A DNA stretch of 64,000 bases. It comes from Falsiroseomonas sp050563535 (lineage in GTDB: Bacteria; Pseudomonadota; Alphaproteobacteria; Acetobacterales; Acetobacteraceae). The position numbers were made by a program, and so were the translations under genes. Below are positions 8,393 through 16,059 of the stretch, one piece after another. The first letter of the stretch is position 1. Every line of letters starts with the position of its first letter. The DNA is taken from assembly GCF_050563535.1 (NCBI RefSeq), contig NZ_JBNXUO010000023.1, positions 1-64,000 of the forward strand, in the 5' to 3' direction. A model generated the notes under the pieces. The model did no database searches. It saw only the letters and a list, made by a program, of their open reading frames with translations, and had not been told where the DNA came from.

Positions 8393-8917
8393 CTACTCGA
8401 CGCGAAGGGCGGCGCGCCTCTCGGCACGTCCCGCGGGGTCCTGCAGCGCGGCCAGCCGGCCCGCGGCGGTGACGGCATAGCGGTGCAGCAGCGCCCGGCG
8501 CCGTGCGGGGGCCAGGGGATGTGCGGGCGCATCGCGCAGCATCACCGCATCCGGCCCATCGGCCACCACCAGCCCCACCTCCTCCGGCAGGAGGTGGCGG
8601 GGGAAGTCGAGGTCCACGGCGAAGAACAGGCGGTCGCAATAGTCGCGGTATTCCGGCCACTTGCCGTCGGTCAGGAAATCCCGGGCGCAGGACTTCACCT
8701 CCACCACCACGAAGCCACCATCGGGCAGCAGGGCGAGGATGTCGGCGCGGCGCCCGTTGGGCAGCGGCATCTCCACCACAGGTGCCCAGCCACGGAGCGC
8801 GCAGAACCGCGTGGCGGCCCGGCAGACCGCGGCCGTGCGTTCCGCTGCCGGGCGGTCTTCGGCGACGGGTGCGGCTGCCCCATCAAGGACCTCGGCGGCG
8901 GCATTGGCATACGACAT
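8393..8917 (-). CDS. mmcB: MmcB family DNA repair protein
   Basis: A 174-residue protein with the MmcB (formerly DUF1052) core, a PD-(D/E)xK nuclease-like fold: R-A-D-I-L-A-L, then V-V-V-E-V-K-S, R-D-F, K-W-P-E-Y and Y-C-D. The D...ExK set is intact. In Caulobacter, mmcB contributes to mitomycin C resistance and is damage-inducible. Here an exact alphaproteobacterial LexA box (GTTC-N7-GTTC) lies seven bases upstream of the start codon. The gene is divergent from an Rrf2 regulator and convergent with the EAL-like pair. Confidence 0.87.
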   Translation of the reverse strand: MSYANAAAEVLDGAAAPVAEDRPAAERTAAVCRAATRFCALRGWAPVVEMPLPNGRRADILALLPDGGFVVVEVKSCARDFLTDGKWPEYRDYCDRLFFAVDLDFPRHLLPEEVGLVVADGPDAVMLRDAPAHPLAPARRRALLHRYAVTAAGRLAALQDPAGRAERRAALRVE

Positions 8918-8924
8918 ACCCGAT

Positions 8925-8939
8925 GTTCGCCATCCGTTC
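8925..8939. promoter_or_regulatory. LexA box (SOS operator) of mmcB
   Basis: GTTCGCCATCCGTTC is an exact match to the alphaproteobacterial LexA direct repeat GTTC-N7-GTTC. It sits seven bases before the mmcB start codon, where a repressor would cover the start region. The match and placement beside a repair gene make an SOS operator likely. Confidence 0.75.
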
Positions 8940-9060
8940 AGTTTGCCGTCAAGCCCCGCCCCTGCATGGCGGGACCGCGCCCGCGGAAACTTGCCAAGGC
9001 GCGGCGCTTGGGAAAGGAACTTGAGGAACCGGCGCCAACCCGGCGCGTGTTTGGAACATC

Positions 9061-9471
9061 ATGGTCGCCACCCGCTTCGCAGTTGCCATCCACATCCTGC
9101 TGCTCCTCGCCCGGGAACCGGCCGGCCAATCCACCAGCGGACGATTGGCGGAGAGCATCGGCACCAATCCCGTCGTGATCCGCCGCCTTGCGGGGCAACT
9201 GGCGCGGGCGGGCCTCATCCGCATCCGCCGCGGCCCCGGCGGCGCCGAACTCGCGCGGCCGGCCGATGCCATCACCCTGGCGGAGGTTTGGGAGGCGATG
9301 CGCCGGCCCGGCACGCCGCTGCTGCCCGCGCATCGCGGGGTCCAGGGGGTGGAATCGGCGGATGTGCTCGGCTTGTTGCGCGGCGTGCTCGACGAGGCGG
9401 AGCAGGCGATGCAGCATCGCCTTGCCGCCACCACGCTCGGCGCCATGGTGGCGCGGCTGCAGGCTGCGTGA
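9061..9471 (+). CDS. Rrf2 family transcriptional regulator
   Basis: A 136-residue winged-helix regulator. The N-terminus (residues 1–65) has the Rrf2 pattern: R-F-A-V-A-I-H-I-L, S-G-R-L-A-E-S-I, N-P-V-V-I-R-R, and a wing with R-G-P-G-G-A-E-L. The three cysteines that bind an iron-sulfur cluster in IscR or NsrR are absent, so it is a cluster-free member, perhaps of the YwnA/CymR type. Its target cannot be named. CTTG-containing repeats at about 8990–9022 upstream could be part of an autoregulatory site. Confidence 0.85.
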   Translation: MVATRFAVAIHILLLLAREPAGQSTSGRLAESIGTNPVVIRRLAGQLARAGLIRIRRGPGGAELARPADAITLAEVWEAMRRPGTPLLPAHRGVQGVESADVLGLLRGVLDEAEQAMQHRLAATTLGAMVARLQAA

Positions 9472-9587
9472 CCGGGCCGCAACCCGCGCGCCCCTCGGGC
9501 CTTTAGCAGGGATCGCCCCATGTGGGCTGGCAATCGTCCGGTCGCCTGTCCAGACTGCGGCCGGAGCGTGTCGAGGGAAGTTGCCCG

Positions 9588-9971
9588 ATGGACGTGATCG
9601 ACGCCGTGGTCGACCACTGCATCCGCCGCGGACTGGGCTTTGCGGGCCTGGCGATCGGCACGGTGATGCTGGCCCTGTCCTTCGACCTGGTGCTGGCGCT
9701 GCGGGTCGGGGCGGACATGCTAGGGCTGACCGCGGTGGTGCTGCTGGTCGCCGCCTGGCGCGCGCCGCACCGCGACCACCGCCGAAGCGAAGCCTGGGCC
9801 GAGTTGTCCTCCTTCCGCCCGGATTTCGCGGGCCGCCTGCCGCGCCCCGAGGCGCAGCGCCTGCTTTCGGAAGCCATGCGCCGCCGCCTGGTCTGGCACG
9901 CCGAGCGGATCGGCGCGGTGGCGGTGACCTTCTGGGCGATCGCGCTGGTGGCGGGCCTCCTGCGCGGCTGA
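9588..9971 (+). CDS. small hypothetical membrane protein
   Basis: A 127-residue protein with two adjacent transmembrane segments near the N-terminus (about residues 14–34 and 38–55), a charged cytoplasmic region rich in Arg, Glu and Ser, and one C-terminal membrane segment (about 106–125). The start at 9588 is chosen because GAGGGA precedes it; an earlier ATG at 9522 would add an Arg-rich tail that does not look coding. No family is recognised. The next gene is convergent. Confidence 0.6.
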   Translation: MDVIDAVVDHCIRRGLGFAGLAIGTVMLALSFDLVLALRVGADMLGLTAVVLLVAAWRAPHRDHRRSEAWAELSSFRPDFAGRLPRPEAQRLLSEAMRRRLVWHAERIGAVAVTFWAIALVAGLLRG

Positions 9972-10001
9972 CGGACCGTCCACCCGCGACGACCGATCGC
10001 C

Positions 10002-10523
10002 TCAGTCTGGCAGGGTGCGGTCGCCGGCGCCGATCGAGTGCTGCATGTAGACCACGTCGAGCCACCGGCCGAACTTCATCCCGGCGGAGCGCAGCACGCC
10101 CACCTGCCGGAAGCCGAGCGAGGCGTGCAGGCCGATGGAGCCCGCATTCTCGGAATCGCCGATGACGGCGAAGATCTGCCGGAAGCCGCAGGCCTCCGCC
10201 CGTGCCAGCAGCGCCTCGACCAGCGCCTTGCCGACGCCCTGTCCGCGCACGTCGTCGCGGACATAGATCGAATCCTCGGCCGAGAAGCGATAGGCGGAGC
10301 GGTCGCGTATCTGGGTGAAGTAGGCATAGCCGAGCACGGTGCCATCCGGCGCCTCCGCCACCAGCCAGGCCCAGCCCGCGCCCTGCACCTTGGCCAGCCG
10401 CGATGTCATCTCGGCCTCGTCGGGTGCCTCCTCCTCGAAGGTGCCCGTGCCGGTGGCGACGTGGTGGGCGTAGATGGCGGTCATGGCCGGGAGGTCGGCG
10501 GCGGTGGCGTCGCGGATCTGCAT
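10002..10523 (-). CDS. GNAT N-acetyltransferase (phosphinothricin acetyltransferase-like)
   Basis: A 173-residue GNAT enzyme. It begins I-R-D-A-T-A-A-D-L and carries I-Y-A-H-H-V with G-T-F-E-E, the pattern of the Pat/PhnO-like group that acetylates small amine substrates. The acetyl-CoA loop is V-R-G-Q-G-V-G-K-A-L (about 94–103). The late segment I-G-D-S-E-N-A-G-S-I-G-L-H-A-S-L-G-F is typical of this subgroup. It may act in amino-acid analogue detoxification; the natural substrate is unknown. Confidence 0.85.
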   Translation of the reverse strand: MQIRDATAADLPAMTAIYAHHVATGTGTFEEEAPDEAEMTSRLAKVQGAGWAWLVAEAPDGTVLGYAYFTQIRDRSAYRFSAEDSIYVRDDVRGQGVGKALVEALLARAEACGFRQIFAVIGDSENAGSIGLHASLGFRQVGVLRSAGMKFGRWLDVVYMQHSIGAGDRTLPD

Positions 10524-10575
10524 GGCGCTGCTTATAGCCTGCCCGTTGCGCGCGGTCAGCGTGGTCCGCGCCGCG

Positions 10576-11787
10576 TCAGGCCGGCAGTTTCAGCGCGGTC
10601 GCCACGCGCTCGGCCAGGGCAAGCAGGGCGCGGTCGCGCCCCGGCGCCGCGGCAAGCGAGAGGCCCACCGGCGCGCCGTCCACCCTGGCCGCCGGCAGCG
10701 TCACCTCGCACAGCCCGGCCAAGCCGCTGATCGCGGTGACGCCCATCGAGCGTTCCCGCACCGCCTGCTGCACCTCGAGCCCGATGTCGAGCTTCGGCGC
10801 CGGCACGGGGGAGGTGGGGTAGGCGAGCACGGCGCCGCCGGCCAGCAGCGCCCGGATGCGGCCGCGGAACACCTCGCGGAAGCGCCGCGCGGCGGCGGCG
10901 CGGGCGGGGTCGGTGGCCTTCGCGGCGGCGAAGCGTTCCTGCACGCCGGGGCCGAGCGCCGGGCGCATCGCCTCGATCCAGGAGCCGAGGCTGGCCCAGG
11001 CCTCCTCGGCCTGGGCATGGCGGAAATGCTCGAACAGTTCGTCGAGCCCTTCCGGCGCGACATGGACGGCCAGGGCGGGGCCGAGCACCTTCTCCGCCCC
11101 CGCCAGGGCGGGCACCAGGGCGGCGGCGGTCTGGGGCACGGCGTTCACCCAGGCTTCCTGCACCTTCAGCAGCGGGCCGAGCGCGCCTTCCCCGCCATGC
11201 GGCAGCAGCACCTCGCCCACCCGCCGCAGCAGGGAAGCGGTGGGCGCGAACCAGCCGCAGGTGTCGAAGGAGGGGCCGAGCGGGCAGGCGCCTGTCAGGT
11301 TCACCGCGCCCCAGGAGGGACGGATGCCGAAGATGCCGCAATAGCTGGCCGGGATGCGGACGGAGCCGCCGGTATCGCTGCCGAGCGCGACATCCACCAG
11401 CCCCGCCGCGACCGCCGCGGCCGACCCGCAGGAGGACCCGCCGGGGAAGCGGTCCGGCGCGGCGGGGTTGGTGGGGGTGCCGTACCAGACATTCTCCCCG
11501 GTCAGGCCATAGGCGAGTTCGACCGTCTTCGTCTTGCCGCGCAGCCTTGCACCGGCCTGCAGCAGCGCGAGCACCACCGGGGCGGTGGCGGCGGCGGGGG
11601 CATGGGTGCGGGCCCAGTCGGGGTTGCCGTAGCCGGTGGTGGCGCCGGCCACGTCGAACAGGTCCTTCACCGCGAAGTCGATGCCGGCGAGCGGGCCTTC
11701 CGCCGCGCCGGGGATGTCCACCCGCGGGCCTGGCACGAAGGCGCCGACCCGATCCTCGATCACGCGCGGCATGGCCCCATCCCCCAA
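10576..11787 (-). CDS. amidase (amidase signature family)
   Basis: A 403-residue amidase-signature hydrolase with the Ser–cisSer–Lys triad visible: Lys41 in A-V-K-D, the cis-Ser in G-G-S-S (about 118) and the nucleophile Ser142 in G-S-D-T-G-G-S. It hydrolyses an amide to acid and ammonia. The substrate is not evident. It is shorter than GatA and lacks a gatB/gatC neighbour, so it is not the tRNA amidotransferase. The second ATG at 11772 gives an equally sensible start five codons in. A TATTCT sequence upstream on the minus strand is a possible -10 element. Confidence 0.85.
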   Translation of the reverse strand: MGDGAMPRVIEDRVGAFVPGPRVDIPGAAEGPLAGIDFAVKDLFDVAGATTGYGNPDWARTHAPAAATAPVVLALLQAGARLRGKTKTVELAYGLTGENVWYGTPTNPAAPDRFPGGSSCGSAAAVAAGLVDVALGSDTGGSVRIPASYCGIFGIRPSWGAVNLTGACPLGPSFDTCGWFAPTASLLRRVGEVLLPHGGEGALGPLLKVQEAWVNAVPQTAAALVPALAGAEKVLGPALAVHVAPEGLDELFEHFRHAQAEEAWASLGSWIEAMRPALGPGVQERFAAAKATDPARAAAARRFREVFRGRIRALLAGGAVLAYPTSPVPAPKLDIGLEVQQAVRERSMGVTAISGLAGLCEVTLPAARVDGAPVGLSLAAAPGRDRALLALAERVATALKLPA

Positions 11788-11952
11788 CCATCGCGAAAGT
11801 AGAATAAAATGGGACAGGATCGCGCCGAACGCAACAGCGGCGTGGCGGGGATGCGGCAGGCTGCCTGCCGGCGGACGATGGCAGCCATGCCCTTCCGCGC
11901 GCGCGGGAAGGCGCGGAATGGCCGATAGCGGTCCTGCGTCAGCCGGACGGCG

Positions 11953-12129
11953 TCAGGTCCAGGGAAGCAGCGCCGCCTTGGTCACCAGGGCCGCGAGCGT
12001 GCCGAGCGCCACCGCGGCGCCGGACGGCATGCCGCGCACCGCGACGAGCTTCGCATAGACCAGGGCACCCGCGATCAGGCCCCAGGCCACGACCTCGCTG
12101 AATTCCGCCGTCAATTCCAGACCGGGCAT
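11953..12129 (-). CDS. 58-residue hypothetical membrane protein
   Basis: A short frame with an ATG start, a Glu-containing N-terminus (M-P-G-L-E-L-T-A-E-F) and two hydrophobic stretches (about residues 12–30 and 37–56) split by V-R-G-M-P-S-G. That is the shape of a small two-pass membrane protein. It lies alone between the amidase and acetyltransferase genes, all on the minus strand. Composition and codon pattern look coding, but no homologue is recalled, so confidence is moderate. Confidence 0.5.
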   Translation of the reverse strand: MPGLELTAEFSEVVAWGLIAGALVYAKLVAVRGMPSGAAVALGTLAALVTKAALLPWT

Positions 12130-12192
12130 GTGATGATCCTCCGCTTGCCGGCGGATGAAGCCTACGCCATGTCCGTGCCGGAATCGACCGGA

Positions 12193-12894
12193 TTATGCGT
12201 CCGCGCCGAGCCCCGCGGTCAGCACGGAAAGCGACCGGCGCGGCCGGCCGGCATGGTCCCAGTTGGCGTCGTCCAGCCAGGCGGCGATCGCGTCCCGCCG
12301 CGCCGGCCATTCGCTGTCGAGGATGGAGTAGAAGGCCGTGTCGCGGCGCCGGCCCTTCACCACCAGATGCGCGCGCAGCACCCCCTCGGCCACGAAGCCG
12401 AGCCGGGCGGCGGCGCGCCGGGACGGCGCATTCAGCGCGTTGCACTTCCAGACCAGGCGCCGGTAGCCGAGGTCGTCCATCGCGTGCCGCATGAGGAGGA
12501 ACATCGCCTCCGTCGCGGCGCGGGTCCGCTGCAGGCGGGGCGAGAACCAGATATGGCCGATCTCGATCGCGGCATTGGCGGGCTGGATCTCCATCAGCGT
12601 CAGCCAGCCGGAGGCGACGCCGCTGGCATGCGGCCGCACCGCCCAGGCCATCGGGTCGTGCTGGGTGGCGAAGGCCGCGACGTGGCGGCGCATCGCGGCC
12701 TCGTCCGCGAAAGGACCATAGCCCAGATAGGCCCAGCCATGGCCCGCCGGGTCGGCCTGCGCCGCGCTCCACAGCTCCGCCGCATGGCGGACCGCGAGCG
12801 GCTCGAGCGTGACCGACTGGCCGCGATGGGGGATGCGGGCGGGCAGGGGGCGGGGGGTGGCGTCCAGCTCGGGGCCAATCGGGGGTTCGGTCAT
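12193..12894 (-). CDS. GNAT N-acetyltransferase (RimJ/RimL-type)
   Basis: A 233-residue acetyltransferase of the ribosomal-protein-acetylating RimJ/RimL type. Features are L-E-P-L-A near the start, A-W-A-V, I-E-I-G-H-I-W-F-S-P, R-T-R-A-A-T-E-A (acetyl-CoA loop), and the C-terminal W-K-C-N-A-L-N-A-P-S-R-R-A-A-A-R-L-G-F. The open frame extends far upstream, but the ATG at 12894 is the start that leaves room for the divergent fpr promoter. The acceptor could be a protein N-terminus or an antibiotic. Confidence 0.83.
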   Translation of the reverse strand: MTEPPIGPELDATPRPLPARIPHRGQSVTLEPLAVRHAAELWSAAQADPAGHGWAYLGYGPFADEAAMRRHVAAFATQHDPMAWAVRPHASGVASGWLTLMEIQPANAAIEIGHIWFSPRLQRTRAATEAMFLLMRHAMDDLGYRRLVWKCNALNAPSRRAAARLGFVAEGVLRAHLVVKGRRRDTAFYSILDSEWPARRDAIAAWLDDANWDHAGRPRRSLSVLTAGLGADA

Positions 12895-13008
12895 CGCGTG
12901 CGTCCGGGTTGCGCGCCAGCATGGCGCGGTCCGCCCGGTTGCGCCATCGCAAGGCCGGGCGCGCTTTCGCGTTGCAGCATGGCGCCGCCAAGGGCATCTA
13001 GCACCGCC

Positions 13009-13824
13009 ATGAGCACCGACGCCTCCGATCTCGCCGCGCCCGTCGTCGCCCCGCCCGGCTTCTTCCTGGAGACGGTGCGGACCGTCCATCACTGGACCGA
13101 CCGGCTGTTCTCCTTCACCTGCACGCGGGACCCGCATTTCCGCTTCACCGCAGGCCAGTTCGCGATGATCGGGCTGATGGTGGGCGGCAAGCCGCTGGTG
13201 CGCGCCTATTCCATGGTGAGCCCCCCCTGGGAGGATCACCTGGAATTCCTGTCCATCAAGGTGCAGGACGGGCCGCTGACGTCGCGGCTGCAGCACATCG
13301 TGCCGGGGGACCGCGTGCTGATCGGCCGCAAGGCGACCGGCACGCTGGTGACGGACAACCTCGCGCCCGGGGGTGTGCTCTGGTTCTTCGCGACCGGCAC
13401 GGGCCTGGCCCCCTTCATGTCGCTGCTGCGGGAGCCCGGGACCTATGACCGCTTCGACCGCGTCGTGCTGGTCCACACCGTGCGGCAGGCGGCCGAGCTT
13501 GCCTATCGCGAGCTGATCTCGAAGGACCTGCCTGCGCATGAGCTGCTGGGCGAGCTGGTGCGGGACCGCCTGACCTACCTGCCTTCGGTGACGCGGGAGC
13601 CCTTCGCCCGGCAGTCGCGGATCACGACGATGATCGAATCGGGCAGCCTCACCGCCGATCTCGGCCTGCCCCCGCTCTCGCCGGAGAGGGACCGCGCGAT
13701 GCTCTGCGGGTCGGAGGCGATGAACGCGGATGTGCGCGCGCTGCTCGAGGCGCGCGGTTTCACCGAGGGATCGAACAGCAGCCCCGGCACCTACGTGGTC
13801 GAAAAGGCCTTCGTTACAAAATAG
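13009..13824 (+). CDS. fpr: ferredoxin--NADP(+) reductase
   Basis: A 271-residue FAD enzyme that moves electrons between NADPH and ferredoxin or flavodoxin. R-A-Y-S-M-V-S-P (FAD binding) lies at about 68–75, G-T-G-L-A-P-F (NADP binding) at about 129–135, and C-G-S-E-A-M in the last third. The bacterial-type C-terminus V-V-E-K-A-F-V is present. Length fits the plant-type Fpr subgroup of proteobacteria. It is divergent from the acetyltransferase gene and followed by an AT-rich gap before the TRAP operon. Confidence 0.9.
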   Translation: MSTDASDLAAPVVAPPGFFLETVRTVHHWTDRLFSFTCTRDPHFRFTAGQFAMIGLMVGGKPLVRAYSMVSPPWEDHLEFLSIKVQDGPLTSRLQHIVPGDRVLIGRKATGTLVTDNLAPGGVLWFFATGTGLAPFMSLLREPGTYDRFDRVVLVHTVRQAAELAYRELISKDLPAHELLGELVRDRLTYLPSVTREPFARQSRITTMIESGSLTADLGLPPLSPERDRAMLCGSEAMNADVRALLEARGFTEGSNSSPGTYVVEKAFVTK

Positions 13825-13837
13825 GGCTATACAAAAT
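13815..13837 (+). promoter_or_regulatory. AT-rich direct repeat upstream of the TRAP operon
   Basis: TACAAAAT occurs twice, 15 bases apart, overlapping the fpr stop codon, in an unusually AT-rich island ahead of the TRAP receptor gene. It could be a promoter region or regulator site for the operon. This is inference from composition and repetition only. Confidence 0.3.
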
Positions 13838-13879
13838 TTAGTCCGGGCATTGCGTATGGTTCGAAGCCTACGTAATGAG

Positions 13880-13901
13880 GCGGCAGGACCACCTGCCGCC
13901 C
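13880..13901 (+). terminator. hairpin between fpr and the TRAP operon
   Basis: GGCGGCAGG and CCTGCCGCC form a perfect 9-bp stem with a 4-base loop, 37 bases before the TRAP receptor start. It may end the fpr transcript, or it may form in the 5' leader of the TRAP message. Confidence 0.45.
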
Positions 13902-13938
13902 TGCGGCCAACGCCGGCGGCCTCGTCTGGAGGAAACGA

Positions 13939-15078
13939 ATGACCGAGACCACCGTCCCGGCTCCGGCCCGCCGTGGCCTGCTGAAGGCCGCGGCCATCGG
14001 TGCCGCGGGCACTGCCGTGCTGGCCACCCCCAATGTCAGCCGCGCCCAGACGACGACGCTGCGCTTCCAGTCTACCTGGCCGCAGCGCGACATCTTCCAT
14101 GAATTCGCCCAGGACTATGTCGAGCGCGTGAACCGCATGGCCGGCGGGCGCCTTCGGCTCGAACTGCTGGCGGCGGGCGCGGTGGTGGGCGCCTTCCAGC
14201 TCCTCGACGCCGTCCATGCCGGCACCCTCGACGGTGGCCATGGCGTGTCCGCCTACTGGTTCGGCAAGAACAAGTCGTTCAGCCTGTTCGGCACCACGCC
14301 GCCCTGGTTCAACGACGCGAACCACATGATCGGCTGGTTCTACTACGGCGGCGGCGAGGCGCTGTACCGCGAGCTGATGCACGACGTGCTGCGCATGAAC
14401 GCGGTGGGCTTCATGACCGGCCCGATGCCGACGCAGCCGCTCGGCTGGTTCAAGAACCCGATCGAGCGCGCCGACCAGATCCGCGGCCTGCGCTACCGCA
14501 CCGTGGGCTTGGCGACGGACCTGTTCAACGAGATGGGCGCCGCCGTGGTCGCGCTGCCGGGCGGCGAGATCGTGCCGGCGCTGGAGCGCGGGGTGATCGA
14601 CGGGGCGGAATTCAACAACCCGTCCTCGGACCGGGTCCTGGGCTTCGCCGACGTCGCCCGCAACTACATGATCCAGAGCTTCCATCAGCGCGTGGAGTGC
14701 TTCGAGATCCTGTTCAACCGCCAGCGCTACGAAGGCCTGCCGGCCGAGCTGCAGGCCATCCTGCGGCACGGCGCGGAAGCGGCTTCGGCCGACATGTCGT
14801 GGAAGCAGCAGGACCGTTATTCCCGCGACCTCGTCGCCCTCGCCCAGGGCGGCGTGAACGTGCGCCCGACGCCGCGCCCCGTGCTGGACGCGCAGCTCCA
14901 GGCCTGGGACCGCGTGATCCAGCGGCTGGAGGCGGACAACTCCGCCCCCGCCAACGGACCGCTGTTCAAGAAGATCTGCGACAGCCAGCGCGAGTGGTGC
15001 CGCCGGGTGGGCGGCTTCTACCTCCGCTACGAGGCGAGCGCGGTCATCTCCTACAACCACTTCTTCGCGCGCGGCTGA
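13939..15078 (+). CDS. TRAP transporter substrate-binding protein (DctP family)
   Basis: A 379-residue periplasmic receptor of a TRAP transporter. A twin-arginine-type signal (R-R-G-L-L-K) precedes a hydrophobic stretch and A-x-A-Q cleavage near residue 37. The mature part shows the DctP pattern, including the conserved Arg region R-G-L-R-Y-R (about 180–185) and A-L-E-R-G-V-I-D-G-A-E-F. The long form with F-W-F-G-style aromatic segments resembles the receptor group for alpha-keto acids, mannitol or chloroaromatics (TakP/FcbT1-like). It is first in an operon with both membrane subunits and a hydratase-like gene. Confidence 0.87.
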   Translation: MTETTVPAPARRGLLKAAAIGAAGTAVLATPNVSRAQTTTLRFQSTWPQRDIFHEFAQDYVERVNRMAGGRLRLELLAAGAVVGAFQLLDAVHAGTLDGGHGVSAYWFGKNKSFSLFGTTPPWFNDANHMIGWFYYGGGEALYRELMHDVLRMNAVGFMTGPMPTQPLGWFKNPIERADQIRGLRYRTVGLATDLFNEMGAAVVALPGGEIVPALERGVIDGAEFNNPSSDRVLGFADVARNYMIQSFHQRVECFEILFNRQRYEGLPAELQAILRHGAEAASADMSWKQQDRYSRDLVALAQGGVNVRPTPRPVLDAQLQAWDRVIQRLEADNSAPANGPLFKKICDSQREWCRRVGGFYLRYEASAVISYNHFFARG

Positions 15079-15151
15079 CGCCGGGCGCGGGCGCGGGAAC
15101 GGGGGCCGGTCCGGCGACGGATCGGCCCCTCATCGTCGGGGACACTGCCGC

Positions 15152-15925
15152 ATGACCGACCGGGGCACCGTCTTCCTGCTGATCGCCGTGGTGGCGGCGG
15201 CGATCCTGGTGGGAATCATCTTCGCCAACCGGCCCGCGGTGCAGCGCGCGCTGCTCGGCATCGACCGGCTGTCCACCTTCGTGGGGCAGGCGGGGGCGTG
15301 GACGATCCTCGCGCTCACCTTCGTCATCGCCTACGACGTCACGATGCGGCGCTTCTTCCGCGCGCCGACGGACTGGGCCTACGACACCTCCTACATGCTG
15401 TACGGCACGCTGTTCATGCTGGCCGGCGCCTATGCGCTGAGCCGCAACGGCCATGTGCGCGGCGACTTCCTGTACCGCAACTTCGCGCCGGCGCTGCAGG
15501 CCAAGTTCGACCTGACGCTTTACATCCTGTTCTTCTTCCCCGCGATCGTCGCCTTCATGGTCCAGGGCTACCACTTCTTCGAACAGTCCTGGATGCAGAA
15601 CGAGCGCAGCAGCGTCAGCCCGACCGGGCCGATCATCTGGCCCTTCAAGGGCCTGATCCCGGCCGTCGGCGTGCTGCTGCTGCTGCAGGGGCTGGTGGAG
15701 GTGGTGCGCTGCGTGCAGTGCATCCGCAGCGGCGCCTGGCCGCAGCGCCTGTCCGACGTGGAGGAGCTGGAGAAGCAGATCCTCGCCGCGGCCGAGGCGA
15801 AGGGGGCCGAGGCGCTGGCCGCCGAGATGGCGCGCGGCGGGGAAGCCGCGGTGATCGAGGCCGCGCATGCGGTCGAGGACCGCGTCTCGCGCGATCCGAA
15901 CCCGCACGCCCGCGACCATTCCTGA
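15152..15925 (+). CDS. TRAP transporter small permease (DctQ)
   Basis: A 257-residue small membrane subunit, longer than typical DctQ (about 170). Transmembrane segments are visible at about 5–24, 47–65, 80–100, 122–145 and 167–186. The DctQ hallmark R-R-F-F-R-A-P-T-D-W-A-Y-D lies after the second segment. A charged 60-residue helical tail rich in Glu and Ala (V-E-E-L-E-K-Q-I-L) extends into the cytoplasm. It pairs with the DctM-type permease encoded next. The long form fits the mannitol/chloroaromatic TRAP subgroup. Confidence 0.85.
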   Translation: MTDRGTVFLLIAVVAAAILVGIIFANRPAVQRALLGIDRLSTFVGQAGAWTILALTFVIAYDVTMRRFFRAPTDWAYDTSYMLYGTLFMLAGAYALSRNGHVRGDFLYRNFAPALQAKFDLTLYILFFFPAIVAFMVQGYHFFEQSWMQNERSSVSPTGPIIWPFKGLIPAVGVLLLLQGLVEVVRCVQCIRSGAWPQRLSDVEELEKQILAAAEAKGAEALAAEMARGGEAAVIEAAHAVEDRVSRDPNPHARDHS

Positions 15926-16059
15926 CGCGGGGCGCGCGATGACCAAGGGCACACCGCCGGCATGGCCGGCCCGCAACGCCTGCGGGGGGCGCCGCGCCGG
16001 CGCCGCGGCGCATGGCCGGCCGCGCCGATGCGCGCATCCGGCGATCGGGGGCAAGAAGA

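Noticed and set aside
12895..15060. Upstream extension of the minus-strand acetyltransferase frame
   Set aside because: The open frame continues over fpr and the TRAP receptor, but the family begins at the ATG at 12894 and the extension is the mirror of well-supported genes.
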